A stretch of DNA of 64,000 bases from Echinostoma caproni (Eukaryota > Platyhelminthes > Trematoda > Plagiorchiida > Echinostomatidae): assembly GCA_900618425.1 (NCBI GenBank), contig UZAN01039946.1, forward strand, positions 36,743-100,742, written 5' to 3'. The position numbers and the translations under genes were made by a program. Shown here piece by piece: positions 12,716 to 26,696 of the stretch; positions within the stretch are counted from its first letter, which is position 1; every line of letters begins with the position of its first letter. A model generated the notes under the pieces. That model was not told where the DNA came from and did not search any database. It worked only from the letters and a program-made list of their open reading frames with translations.

Positions 12716-15700
12716 ACCCCTGATCGGTAACAGTGACCATTCGAATTTTAATAGAGTGATAAAAATATTAGTAGTCATAGTTATTCTTATGGGATTTGGT
12801 CACCGTTGGCAATTCCTTATGCCTATCTCAGGTGATATCTGAAATTGGGACAACATTGTGTGGCATCAAGGAATATAACGGAGTTTCACTGGGGCGCCTC
12901 ATGAGACTTTTTAATAGACACATTACTCCTGTAAGGAAAACGTGTGAAAAAGTCCGCATAATCTCTATACTCAAGGTACTTATTTACTCACATCCATGGA
13001 CTATAATTTTGCATCTGTATCTGTATGATATTTGGAAAACACAGCTGATGAAGCAAACTTTGTCGGCTCCTAAAGAAAGAAAACATTTAGTATTAGTGTA
13101 CTCAACACTTTAATACTTGAGATTATTTATGACCCCCCTAGGAGCTGCTCTAATTGTTCAATTATTCCACGTTTGACCGTGAAATTAATCAATCATTTTG
13201 CGTCAATTGTGGTTGACGGCTTGCTTGTTCGTGAACATTTACTAGTCAATTCTTTGCACTTATTGCACGGAACGTGTTTGGGTCCACTCCCCAAACACTC
13301 ACGTTCACTCACTCTTTAAAAAACCGATCAAGCAGGTTCTAACATAGAGGAGTTAGACCGTAGCAACCTAGTGCATTGTTGCAACAGATAATGGGGACAT
13401 TCGGTGCACGGGACCGGAAACTCAAAACATCTCTCTATCCATTTGGGTTCACCTGGTTGAACAGAGATTTTCATTTCCATTTCTCGGTAACTGCTCTGAT
13501 GTGTGTATGAGTGATAAAGAGTAGACGGATCGTGGTCATTGATCATCCATTGTGCAATGCACTTCTTCTTGGAGGGCGAAGTGCTGGTGGGTGCGTGGAT
13601 GACACATTGCAGGTAATCAGCTGACTGATACGCACGTAACTCCGTTCAAGTGACGGCGTGCTCTACTTTGCATTCCGTATCTTATCTTCCACCTCAAAGC
13701 AAATAATATCGATCGGATTATTGACCCATTTTCACAAATCGCATTCTACCAACCAACGTATTCCTGTAAGTCAATCGCAGGACTGATCGTCCCGTGCACA
13801 CTTTGTCTATGTTCTATGGCGAATAACGTTTTACTGGATCCCGACGAACTCACCGACGAAGTGCTCAGGGTGGATTACACGTTGTTCATATATGATGGTT
13901 AGTTAAAGTTAGGGGGATACTCACAATTGATGCTTATTAAAACTGCAAATTTGGAAAACATGAAAACAGTGAGGAAGGGTCTCAACTGAAGCCGACTTAC
14001 CGGTAAAGTACAGCGTCCCTTGCGATCAGTACTAAACTTATTTCTGCTTCAGTCTTAAGACTACTTCTAGTAGGCAGGTACGGTCTTCAAAATGTCATGG
14101 AATCTTTCCCTGTCGTGGGTGGTTATTGTAATTGCACGGCGGAGTCTGAAAAGCACAGGGTTTATTTACTGTGAATTTCAAAACGAATGAGGCGTCAGTC
14201 ATTTCAAGTGAGGTCGGTTTCGAGAAGTGTGTGATCAGCTCAGTCCTAAGTAACCCTTCAGGGATCAATGCATGAACAATTGTAGAACAAATTCACAATG
14301 ACTCCGGAGTCAGGAACAACAAGTCCAAGATGCAGTAGAATTAAAGATTATCAATTCGACTTGAAAATCCCACAAGCAAACTCCACAACCTGCAGGTGAA
14401 TTTCCGTTTCACGACAAAATCGGATACTTCAACGAAGCTGCGATCACAATAATCAAAAGTTGAATAAATTATTTTGAGTAGGCTCAATCGTAATAGTTAC
14501 TTATGTCTTATGACGGAGTTAACTAAACCGACCACAGAACACACAAGACTTTGAATGACTTACCAAAGGGTAATGGAATAAAACTTAAACAATCTTTAGT
14601 TGAGCTAACCACGATTAGAAAAAAATCATTGTATTTGAAATACTGTCAGATGGTTATAGTATATCATACCAAAAACTGGTTTCAACATTCTGTAAGTAAC
14701 CAATCCAATCCTTTCAGTTCTTCCGTTTGTGTGTATTTGAGATGATAGCAATCGGCTATCTGATGCATCGTAGATCAATATACAGATTTTATAACCGAAA
14801 ATCTTGAGGGTAGTGGGCTCGGAAGACACACATTTTGCTGTGTTCCAATATCAATTCTAGTGTTACTGCATTATTGTTTTTTTTTGAAGCGATTGACAAC
14901 ACATCTTCCACTCCAGGTGCAACTTTTTGTGTCCGTCGCACATCCAGGCAATCGTTGCCGGCTATCACACGTTTATACTACATTTATTTAATCCTCGGTT
15001 CGTTTGTAGAATCAAACGATTTTTCAAATGAGGAGCTCATGTGTTCATGGAAAGCCTAAAACCGCGATATTGCTGTTTATTTTAATGTGATATGATGTGA
15101 TGTTTTCCACAGTCACGATAATCTTGTTTTCCACGGATTGGCACTATACTTTTTTTCTATCTCATATGTTCGTGGTTGGACTAAAAAGATTCAATCAATA
15201 TTCGGTGTTTGTACCACTACAGTTTGAATTTGGCTGTTATTTTGCGTGACAAATGAAAACTCTGATGAACCAACAGTCGCTATGGAATTCATTTATGCTT
15301 GGTAGTCAATAAAATCAACGAGTGCCGCAGAAACGGAAAGCAAATTTCTGATTCAGGATGTGAGAACACATTCAGTGGTGATCAACTGTTTTCATTGATT
15401 CATCTTATAAGGAAATGATTTGTTGAATGAGGATAGCCATTTGGTCATTCAAAGGTTAAATTGATTGGTTGGTAGAGACAGGGATTCGGAGTAGAGTGAT
15501 GTGACGTGTTTCACGGATGTTTCACTAGGTGGTACGGACTGGATGAGGACAGAATCAATCAATCGAACCACTTGCCCGCGGGAAGCAAACACTTCGCAGG
15601 CTACGAAAATCCACGTACTGACGGGTCTTACGATGTTTCCTTTGAATAAACCGTTTTATTCGACAAAACTCTACTAAAATACAGAATATAATAGTGGGAA

Positions 15701-17560
15701 CCATACACCCGAATCTGTGAAGTGTAACAAGTAGAGGCTTTGAGCTAGCAGACGTTAAGCGTGCGGTGACAGTAAAAAGAATAAACCAAACAATGTCAAA
15801 CGGGAACACATGCATATTTGATAGTAACAGCGAGAAGTGGTCTAAGGTGAAGTAATTGGAATACGGTGGGTGTGAGCGCTGGTCATTAGTGAACACTTTA
15901 AAGCAACAACTCGCCTATGCTTGCTTGGGTGTATGCGGACCTGTATGTCTATGTCAGAGTCAACCAAACGCAGGCAGGGATCGAACAGACAAATGAGAGT
16001 GACAACATAAAGGACAGCGGAGTGAAACCAACATGCGCATATTGTCGGCGTATGTGCTAACGGTGTGGAGAAAAGTTACACAAGCAGGTCGATAAGGAAA
16101 ATTATATCAATAGCACACGATAAATAAAGGAAACTGAATGACAGTACAGTGATGTGTACGTGTATGCAAAGGCTGTTCGCAATCAACGATCGATAGATCA
16201 AATTGAGGTAAAACAATATGAACTGCAATTGTTTTGTCGCAGTACACCCCAACCGTAACCTACCTCACTATCTAATCTGAAAAGAGAGCTAGTCAGTTTA
16301 CGAGGGTAACCCTTTCATCGAGAGCACTTCCAACGGTCAAATCAAGATGTTTATTCTGCACTACACCGAGCGCACTAAGGCGAATGAATGATCAACTCTG
16401 AAAGCTGACACCAGCTGCAGTGAACCCATTTGTTGGGAGTCAGTAGGATTCATGTTTTCTTTGGTCAAGAAACGCGCATGGCTAAAGATCACCCGGGTGA
16501 GAAGAAAGTGCATTCGGTAGAGAAATGCGTTTGTACAGTATATGTAGATGCATCAAAGAGTTATATAGACAGAGCAGCAGGTAACATCAGTTGGACTACC
16601 TATCCAAACAAAGAAATTTTCAGCCCAGCCAGAACAAAAGAGCACTTGGTGAATATGTTAATAATGCGGTTAGGCACGATTTATAGGTGAAATGATTGAT
16701 AAACGAGCATCGAGTGGACTGAGAAACAGGCAGAATTGTGGATAAAAGAGTTTGCAGAGTGTGGTATCAAAGATCGGAGCGCAGTTTACGCAAATAATGA
16801 GACGTGTGAACGATGTTATAAACGGTTAAATAAAGGGACCGTATTAAGTAAAAATATATTTTCTGGTGTCGTGGTCTGTCCAGCAATATTACTTAAATGA
16901 ACAAACGGGGACATCAGTGTAAATGTACCGCGATCCAGGTTGATTAAATCGTTTCATTGCGTCTGAGTGGCATTTGACATGCCAACTTTATATGCTTTAG
17001 TGTATTTGTTCATCAGTTCAGTGTTGGATATGGTGCATAAAGTTTCCTTGATAAGGAGAAGTCTTCACAGAAGAGCAGTGAACCGGAAACCACCGTTCTG
17101 TTTACGGCAATTAAACTAACTACTGCACCTGGCTGGCCATTTTGCTCCCAGTTGCACAACCCTGAGAAAACTTTCACAAATTCCAAAGTGTTTGGACATT
17201 TTACACTTCACTTCCTTTCATTGCGCAGATAATGATTTAATTTTTAAGAAAAGGGAACGAAGCTATTCAAAGGGCTGCCGTACAATACAGAATGTGGATT
17301 CAGGCTGTGGTGGTGAGATTCGAGCACACGTCCTCGGTAGTGATAGTTTAGTGACCGTTACCAATCGGTCACCTCCAACAAAGTGGTTCTTCACCTCATT
17401 GTTTGACAATCGAGTAAAATTATTCAGCAGTTTGCTTGCAACGAAGCACGCGGGACATCCACGTTTGCGATGACAGCGACAGCCGATTATTTGCGAATAT
17501 CCAGCATCAATAATCCTTCCAGATGTCTCGTGAGCAGTTAGAACTACTCAGAGTACCAAG
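12716..17560. other. No supportable gene
   Basis: About 4.8 kb of AT-rich sequence with only short overlapping frames. No splice-delimited exon with recognisable motifs and no further retroelement blocks were seen. Confidence 0.5.
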
Positions 17561-17575
17561 CTTGGATTAGCCCAT

Positions 17576-17745
17576 TCGATCGTTCAGGGGCACCAGGCAC
17601 TCTTGATGTCCTTTTGATGTGGATTTCACTCCTTGATCGTTAATTCCCCACAATTTTCGCGGTTCGAACCTGACAGGGATACAAAAAGGACGCATTGGTT
17701 ACCAGTCCCGAACAGGCTGAAACAGTTGTCCAGTGATGTTTGTTC
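17576..17745 (+). mobile_element. tRNA-derived SINE with degenerate hammerhead-like 3' part
   Basis: A Pol III B-box-like segment (GGTTCGAACCT, 17661-17671) in the context TTTTCGCGGTTCGA..CTGACAGGGA is followed about 30 nt later by ACCAGTCCCGAACAGGCTGAAACAGTTGTCC. The same order and wording occurs on the minus strand at 46.3 kb, where the hammerhead core is better kept, so these are two copies of one family. Here the first core box has decayed (ACCAG in place of CTGACGAG), while stem II and the GAAAC box are still readable. Confidence 0.65.
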
Positions 17746-20700
17746 GTTATCACAAACAGTTTGAACTACAACCTATGATCTCCATCCAGCTTGATATAGT
17801 TATTCACAGATTTAACGAAGATCTATCCAGGTGATCGGAAACATGTCGGATCTTCATAACGAACTTTCAATGATGATTATAGGGAGATACTTCAGATCAC
17901 TTCCTGGAAAATTTTCTTGGAAAAATTCTTGAATGCAACTACTGAAACTATACTACTCGTGAGTAGGTGCAGTTTCCCTTCTGAAATATCAAATGTATCC
18001 GGTATTCACGCAGGAATGCTTCTGTCTTCACACCGACTCCACCGTTGTCTATGAGAATTTAATCATCTCTCAGCCAGTTTTGACTGGTCAACCGGAGCCC
18101 TGTATTTTTCTTCTTTTTTTGCTACTGTATATTGACTCTACAACAATGATTTCATGAAACGAATGAAAATTTTTGTTCATGGTGGTTATATCACATTATC
18201 AGGCTGCCTTCAATGCCCTCTTCAGCACGAAGACATGTATTCATACAAAAAACAGTTGTTTCAATCATTAAATACCGGCCAGTTCTTATTTCATAATGAA
18301 GTGACGCAATGAGAGGGTAAAGCGTCCGTTCGTCAACAATTATGCTTGCCACCACTAGATGCTAACATTTCTGCAATCAGGTTGTTTTGAAGTGATGTAG
18401 ATCAGTGAATGGAAACAACTAATCACCTATGAATGTGCTCTTAGATCATAAGTCAATTTAAAAAAATCTGGCAGTCAGATGTGTGAAAGACAAAGAATGG
18501 ATTGGTATTTTAACTGTTTACAAGCACAGAGCGAACCTTATATTATGAATAAATTAAAAAATGTACGACCTAAACTAAGTAAAAATAGAAAAGCGAATTG
18601 GATATGGCGGCACTGTATGCCTTTCTACATGCCAGGAGTTGTTGGCCCGTACAACTAGTGGGGCGAATAGCAACAGATGCATGCGGAATGAACGGGCTGT
18701 CAGGCTGTTAGACATTATCGAATCAGTAAGCTTATCACAACCATCATAATAGATGATATAAGCTTTATGTAAACCAGACATTCTGATAAATGCTTTGCTG
18801 ATGTGATGATACTATGAGGCATAACCCCTTTCATATCAAACCAATAGATGACACTGAGATGGCAAAGAGCCTCGATGGTAGAATGCAGTCCTAAACAAGC
18901 TGTTTCATCAAGTGTAAATGAATAAAGCGGAAGCACAAATCCAAAGTCATATTGTTTCTGTAGAAGCAACATTGATGTATCGACATACAGCAAGTGCTGA
19001 TTAGGAACAACACCCAAGTCTTTTTGCTGTTAGTTCCTCACTAACAGGTCAATTATAAATGAATTGTAACTGGCATGTCTCTCTCTCTCTTGAGAGAGAG
19101 AGTATGATTTATTTTTCCGGAGCGAGAAAATCATACCGACAGGTTTTCACGGGGTTCTTTGAAAGCGTGTTTCAGTCAGTCACACGGTAAGCTGAGAGAT
19201 AACTAGCTGAAAAACAGAAATAGCATAACTGTGGGAAACAGGTAAGGTAAAAATAACATCATCTGCCTACTTGATCAGCGGGGCGACCATGTATATGCAT
19301 AAAGGCTAAGGGGTTGAAATAGAAAATAACAAACAAAGGGAAACCTTAATAAGTCCCTGATCAGCAAGTTAGAACTAATAGAACTTGACTGCGATGGCGC
19401 ATACACCAAAAAGTAGTCACTAAGGAGGACACAGATAGACGGAGATACGCTATGATCTTTAATAATAGAACGTAGTTGATTTTTGACAACATTCGTAAGT
19501 GCATGACTACTGTCTCAAAAGAACAGTCTTCTAAATTTACATTTATTACTGAGGGATGGCCGAATATAGTGCACTGAGACGGAAAGATCATCAAGAATGG
19601 ACCAGTTAGGAAAAGAAACAAATCTTCAAAAATCCTTTTGTTTAACGGCACTACAGTGGGATAACATTTCAGACTGACGCATGTTTCATCTCTAAAGTTA
19701 TACGAGCATTTGCTTGTGTAGTACAAAAGTGCTGGTATGATTGTATCAAATGATTATTGGGGATTATCACCGGAGTGGCCTGATTCCTTCCCTGACTTCT
19801 GATCTTTCGCTTACGTGTTGTTTTGTTTATTACACAATGTTTGCAATGGATAATCAAGAGAGACACAGTGATCGCTTTAAGGCGATCTTGAAAGCAATTT
19901 CCCGTTTTAACCGGTATTTGCGTGTCGGTCAAATGAGGCACAAATGAGCTGTTGTCGATAGCATTCACACAGGAAGATCAAACGGCGTTTAGTTATTCAC
20001 TGGATACGTAAAAACTAACACGTTCAACAATATTTCCCTGATTATTCTAATTTCGTCTTCGGAAGAGTATCCTCTGGGGAAGAGCAGTTTCAATTTTATG
20101 TGATGGAAAAAAATTGAAATTTACAAGACAGATTGTTTGATGCAGTGTTAAATAAACGCAACTGCAAGCAATGTGCAGTAGTAAGATGGTAAGTCGTTTT
20201 GGAGTACCGTTGACTTTTACGTGGTTGGATGCCATCATCACGCATCGTTGCTTCGATTATTTGATACTTTCTCAACTCGGTACGTTTTGAATGAGCAGTA
20301 ATCGACTGATCAAGAAGATTATTCCATGATATGTTTTGTAAACGAAAGGATTCAAATGCGCAAACTGTAAACAATTTTTGAACGCTTTTTGGATACGCAT
20401 AACCAACATTTGAATGACTCCCTAAATTAGGTTTGCATCAACCGATTACAATTTCAAGAGGTGAATCAGCGACTTATTCAGTCTATCCAGTAACCAACAT
20501 ACCACTTGTTTGAGAATAATGTTTGAATTTGCTGTCGGTTCACCCGTCATAGCGGTACACTTGTTCGCGCACGATGGTGCGATACCCAACTTTAAACATA
20601 TTGCAAAATGAATGGGCTTATTGATCACATGACTGAACAATAAGTAAGTGTGTTTGGTCTTCTCTACTCAACAGCTTGGAAATGCTCAGGTGACGTTGCG

Positions 20701-23700
20701 CGAACTACTGACGTTAAGTCAGATTACAAATATCTTTTGATTCATCATTCATGCCATAAATTAGTTTCACCGAACATTTCTGTCGTACCTTCAACCGAAA
20801 TTTCCATAGGGATACCCTGATAAATGTGGAAGCTTGTCGAATCTCCTGATCGAACAGGGCACCACACGTGGCTTGCACTCTCAACGAAATTCGAGAATAC
20901 GCGTTTCGATTAAGTAGACAGTTTTACGTGCGCACGGGTTCTCAATGGTTGCTAGCCGTGTCGTAGTTCGTTTTATGGAATACCAAGCGCATTTCGATAC
21001 GGTTCTTTTGATTGACAGTTGCATTCATCCCGTGGTATCCGATCTGGGCTGCGACTTAATATGTCTCCAAACCATGTTAAAAATGCCGAATCAGTGGTAT
21101 TTATTTTCCCCTATTTGGCGTAACTGAACACTAATCATGTCGCATCAGGCTTCATGACAACTTTCCCCGTACCAATTTCTCTCCACTAGCCCGTGAACTC
21201 CGTTTTGATGGTTTCGGTCAAACATTCATCACGAACTGACCGGGATTTGTTCAAGACAGTACCAACGATTTGTGTTTTATGCAATACACCAAGTCACGCT
21301 ATTTTTCAAATAGGAGCACACATGTGTAGAACGTTTTCAATAAACTTTATCTACCCAGAATAAATACACAAATGATTATGAAAATTTTACTATAAACGGT
21401 TCTCCTAGTGTCAGACACTTTCATTCAATCTACTGTTTCATTTCATCAATCGAGCATTACCAGATAAAACGGAGATTTTTGAAAGAGTTAAACGGTGACT
21501 AGAGCATCGAGGAACAAACTAGTTCTAAATTGGTCTCACGGTTTTCCCTCAACTATAGCTAAAGGAGGACGGCAATTTAACTATTTTTTAATGTATTAGA
21601 AATCAACAAAAGTAACCACTCACTGAAAGTATTACTTTTCCAATCGCGTATGGGTTACTTTTTTACAATGAACGTGATCAAGGCTGGGAAAAAGCATCCC
21701 ACAGGTTAAAGGTTGAAATCACGCTTGACCACTAACAATAATACTGTCATGATCAAATCCCGTGATATGCCCATTGATTAAGAACACAAAATGTAGGTGA
21801 ACATATGCTTCCGGTGAATTTATTTTCAAACCTTTACAATCAAATTTATATCAGACAATTTCATTGGGGTCAAACAGAAATGCGGTTAAGTTGCTTCTGG
21901 TACTTAGGTTGAGAGATCTCGTGTTGATAGGCTGTTTGAATTATGTAACCAAAATTCGCTATTACGTCATGATCATGTGAACGACCATAGATGAGGTCAG
22001 CATACGCAGTTTGTCTGTGTTGTTGTATCGGATTTTTGGTGACGTAAAGAACAAGGATCTTAGCTGAGCGGCAACAAAGGTGCAGCAGATAAAACTATAC
22101 CGACCCTGTCAGCAGCGTCATCACCTTTGAGGGGAAGCACTTTCATCTCCGCTTTTGGTATTTTGTTGACTTTTTCTGTTCAGCCCGATTACGGTCCTAA
22201 AACTTCTCAGGATAGCCATTTTCCAGTACGGCTCTTCGCGCTATTTCAAGTCCTTCTCCTTTAAATTATTTTCTGAACAGTTATGCCTTGCTCTCTGCAG
22301 GATACAGCGCATGAGGTTGTGTTTTTTATAGAGTGGGATAATGCTATAAAAAGTGTACTGTGCCCTCATGTTGCTTTTGGATATACCGTTCCTTGGATGA
22401 AACAATCGGGGCTACTGGATGGATGCTCATCTAAAAACGGGAGGCAACCATTCCCCTCTGTTTCAGTTGTAAACATTTCATTGACGAATGTGCTGCGTTG
22501 AATTCCGAGTCAACGTGCTCAAAATTGGTGTTCCTTTTAGCCATGCAAGAGATATCACGTACATAACAGTGCTATCGTTTAAAACAACGAATAGCCCTAT
22601 TTAAGGTAGTTGTCTGTAACTTGGCCATGCAGAAGTCAAAAGGAACAGGTCCGAGGAGTAAGGCCAAAGAAAACCATCGATTTAGCGGTGGAATTTCACA
22701 TTTTATCGACCAATCCACCTCACATGTATGTTCTGCGTGTATATCTATGTATTCACGTGATTGTGAGGATGATGACACGAAAACATGAATGTTCTCATAC
22801 TAGGAACACGTTTTGCGCGTTGACGGATAAAGGTTTGTTGTTTGTTTGCCTAAGCATAGCATCGCGAAGGGGATTCAAATATTCTTTACGATTCATTCAT
22901 TGTCTTGAAAAGTATATTTGAACCCAAGTAGGAGTGAAGAAATCTGTATACAAATGTATCAACAAAAATCACAAGAAGCTCTTAACTATCCAATACTTTT
23001 ATGGCCTTCACCAATTTTTTCCAACATATCTTCTTACATTATTACACCCGTCCGAGCGCCAATAAATTTCTACTTTACAGTACCGAATTATATATCTTGA
23101 TAAATAATTTCAAGAACTTAACGTGATGAAACGTGACTAAGGTTATACTCTCAACTCATAATTAATTCCGTAGTGATGTGAAATATGTATTGTTTATTTG
23201 CACTGATCACCAATCAGTTTGAAGTACAGTAGTTGATTGATCCGGTCGCTCGAGATGAGCTTAACACGAGTTTCCCCATCGTTTGATCTCCGAACATCTC
23301 GTATGGGCAACTTACTTGAATGCGTATGTGTATGTTTTGCCAGCTCACATGGACACCAATCAAAACTAACGATTGCAATCTCTCAGATGTCATTCATCCT
23401 CTTTGTCAGTCGCTCAGGTTTCTTGGACCAACAGTCACTTAGGTAAAACCACATGGCCAGCAATACGATATTCACCTCGAACTCAGTTGCTTTTTTCGAC
23501 GTTTAATGTGTATACAACCCTGTGTGAAAAAGAGAGCAGGGGAGGTAAAAGTGTTAGTTTGGGCTTAAGAGATAGTGCACTGTTTGTATTCAAGTCTATT
23601 GGTCCGACATTTGACTATTTATCTCTGACAGCAGAATTGCAAGAAGATCACTAGCAGTGTCTGGTCTCTGTGACAAGCAAGAATTTCTATCACATAGAAA

Positions 23701-24092
23701 TGAATTTAACTAATGCAGACTGAACAATCGCCCGAGGACGGGAACCCACATCGAGATCAATGTCTATGATAAACGAATAAAACTTCTCTGATCAGCCTCA
23801 ATATGAACTGGTTTGCATATTGGTAACTAAGTCACGGTCCCCACGAAGATGTAAGATTCAAATCTGCGACGGGACGTTCGATAAGCACTAATGATAAACG
23901 AAACTCGAATGCACTGCCTACAAGGCGATTATAGACGACTGGAGTAAGGATTGTGTAAGGTCAGGTAATTTCAGTGTAATGATATAATGTTTCATCAGAA
24001 CGCAAGTCCGAAGGGGAACAATTGTTTTCCAATGATTCATTATCTTGCCTGTACAAATCATATAAGTGTCTGTTGTTGGTGGGAACACATTT
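17746..24092. other. No supportable gene
   Basis: About 6.3 kb of AT-rich sequence. A short perfect hairpin at 19079-19102 is the only structure noted. The open frames are short and overlap on both strands. Confidence 0.5.
19079..19102. repeat. Perfect CT/AG hairpin, 11-bp arms
   Basis: (CT)n runs directly into (GA)n, giving 11 paired bases on each side of a two-base TT loop. It is probably an inverted microsatellite rather than a regulatory hairpin. Confidence 0.85.
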
Positions 24093-24830
24093 TCACGCTG
24101 GGTCGAAAGGTCCTTTGGGAAGGGGAGAGGAGTAAATTCTATGTGTGTGTGTTCGAGTGAGATTGATTGTAATTGGAGTATTGGTGGTGGTCATGTTGAT
24201 GATCAATTTCGGGCCAGGGTAAGTGGAGGGCTTGAACCAGTCGCTTTTGTGCACATAGTTCTGGTGCGATGATGCGGCCTATCGCCTCAGCGGTGGCCAG
24301 AGGGTGTAACCGCATGGTTTTAGAGGGGTTGAGGGGACGCGATCGATTNCGGGTCTAATTTGATGACCTGTATCCACTATAGATGACCAAGAATGGCGCT
24401 TCCTATGCTTCCTGTTTCTCCTCGTTTGAACCAGCGTGGGCAGTGTTTCTTCATCCACTGGAATAGTTACCTCGCAGTGCGACCAATGTACGTTGCATTA
24501 CAAACGCAAAGGAAACAATAGATAACCATGGAAGTGGTCAGTGTAGGCAGCCTCTCTTTGTGACTAAAGTTCGGATGATGTGTTAACACACATGATAATC
24601 GAGCTGCGTTGTAGGTCCACTTCACTGCACGCATCAGACGATTGTCAAAGAGGTTTGATATACCATCTCCTTGAAAAGGTAGACGAATGAATAATTATTT
24701 ATTTTGGGTCTCATGAATCTGTTTGGATTGTTGCTTTTCCTGAAAGTTTCTCTCAATGAAGCGTTCAGGAAAACCTTTTTTCTGTTTCTATTATTAGTGA
24801 TATCGCAGATAACAAGCACACTTTTGGATT
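24093..24830 (-). mobile_element. Penelope-like element, GIY-YIG 3' portion, decayed
   Basis: Minus-strand reading from about 24800 gives an NGFPE-type linker segment (FPERFIERNFQEK), LPFQGDGISNLFDNRL and KLPTLTTSM-type text. The GIY-YIG core YCFLCVCNATYIGRT follows, then an SIGSAILGHL stretch, and, after a frame change, the terminal ATAEAIGRII and KRLVQALHLPWPE blocks ending at a stop at 24093. It carries several in-frame stops and at least one frameshift, and a single N lies at 24349. The family differs from the 11.5-12.7 kb copy: the C-terminus is longer and ends in a His/Asn/Ser-rich tail. No RT palm was found upstream, so only the 3' third survives. Confidence 0.85.
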
Positions 24831-26535
24831 AGCTGTTTGGTTAAAAGTGATCTGCAGTTCCGTGTTTCAGACAACATTCTGGGACCTAATCATCTTCCTT
24901 TTCAATGGTGCATGGCTTGTTTACAGAAAAATGCCGTTTTATTCGGAACTGGTGTGTTGCAACCATTGAATACTTGTTGGAAAAAGAGTCACCGTAGTAA
25001 TGATGATAGATGCAAATCAGGGATCACAATCGCAATCAAAAGTATTATACTGATAATTGTTTGGTGAAATCTCTCGTCACTGGGAGGCAGGAAGAAGGCC
25101 AAAGACGTAGCAGTTAGCTTATTGTAAGAAATCAATACAAATAGATAATATGTACAAAATATTGTCATGCAGAAACAGAATTGTTCGATCATAGTTCATG
25201 TTCTTCTGGCCACATTTATCCTGTTTAAATCAGGTGGAGTGTAATGGTCCATAAAACCGGTTCCTCGCTGGTCAATCTGAGGCTATATTGAGTCGGTCTT
25301 TTGCTTTGAATTACCACAGTTGCGTTATCCGAAGGGAGACTTTCCGTACCAACTCTGTAATTGGGTGCGGTCACACCTGCTTACATCGGGAGCTACATGC
25401 AATTTTCTTTTTTTTATTTTACTTCCCTTCATTGAATATACAATCATCCAATTCTCAGAAAGGGGGAAGCGGCCAATCAAAGGGTGTTCATTCAATACAC
25501 AAAGGGAAAAGTTACGAGCTAGATGAAATTTTTCAAATTCATTATCGGTTGCTCACCTTAAATCCCAATTATACCAATTTAAGTGTCTAGTAACTATTAC
25601 AGTGCAACATACGCTTGCCATGTGGCTTCCACTCCGACATCAGAAGTAAGAGGATGATCGACAACAGGTCGACAACAGATCGGTTACAACTGAATGAGCA
25701 GTGCCAGATTGATTGAAATGTTCCTTTTTGTGGTCTTCAACTGCCTTGTGAGTCACTAATTACATCGTCTGTCAAAATGTTCAAAAGACCTGCAGAAATC
25801 TCAAACAGCTTCATTCACTCGATCATTGTCCCAATCTGTTTTTGCTGATATATCATTTACACACATGACTTTTATCTTCCGTGACTCTCATAATCCTGTT
25901 TGTTAGATAAGTCACGGGAGTTAGTTGGACAATGAGTTAGTAAAATGACTGTGCTTCCAGTGTGGCGACCAATTATCTGTTTGATGTATATAACATGTAA
26001 GTCTCTTTGAGAAATTAGAATATTTGACCTGAACTGAGTACGTTGAGGAAAGGGGAGGAGAATATTGTGTCTGCGTAATGTATATTTAGGAAGGGAAAGG
26101 AATGTACAAACCGTAGCCAAAATGAAACGAAAAAAATTCACCGATAGAATTCCAATTCTAATGGGCGTATATGAGTCATTATCTAACTTGTTTTGTATAA
26201 AACTTTACAAATCCGACCAAGCGGATTGAAGGGACAGTGACTACTGTCGTCGAGCGCGATGGAGGACAGACGTTGCTGTATTGAACGTCACAGATAGAGC
26301 GCCGGCAAGGGGCAGGAAATTCGGTCTATCTGACGTCAGTTTGTGTGTGTGTGTATGTGGAAAAGGGGGGAAATACCGAAATCCAAAAGTCGAAAGACAT
26401 TAGAATCAGGGCAAACCGTATCATCGGGAGAAGTGTTGCATCTGGACTGGCATCACCAATTCAGTGTCAGCCGGTCTCGTACGGTAAAACATAGTGGTAC
26501 AATGGTCCGAGTGCGGTGGTTGTCGACCCTTGTGA
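24831..26535. other. No supportable gene; downstream flank of CAP gene
   Basis: AT-rich sequence beyond the stop codon of the minus-strand CAP gene. I did not find a clean AATAAA on the minus strand close to the stop. The 3' UTR is therefore undefined. Confidence 0.4.
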
Positions 26536-26696
26536 CTAGCTTTTCTTCTTGAACAAGCCAAGCCTGCTCTTACTCTTCTTCTTGTCGCTTTCGCGCACAA
26601 TGATCACTCGTTCGCCTGAGGACGTGGTGGTGATTCCAGATGCGGCCAGTTTCTGATTTGATTTTCGAGTGTGAGAACTACCGGATCCAGTCGAAA
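26536..26696 (-). CDS. CAP gene exon 7 (terminal coding exon)
   Basis: A pyrimidine-rich acceptor region (CTCTCTTCGCTCCACTCCC...TACAG) leads into 161 nt ending in TAG at 26536-26538. The phase-1 frame gives 52 residues rich in Ser/Thr, a GERVIIVRES stretch, and a terminal run of basic residues ending GLFKKKS. The tail resembles basic C-termini of cytoskeletal or membrane-associated proteins such as beta-spectrins, so exons 5-7 could in principle belong to another gene. Matching phase and strand favour the CAP gene. Confidence 0.75.
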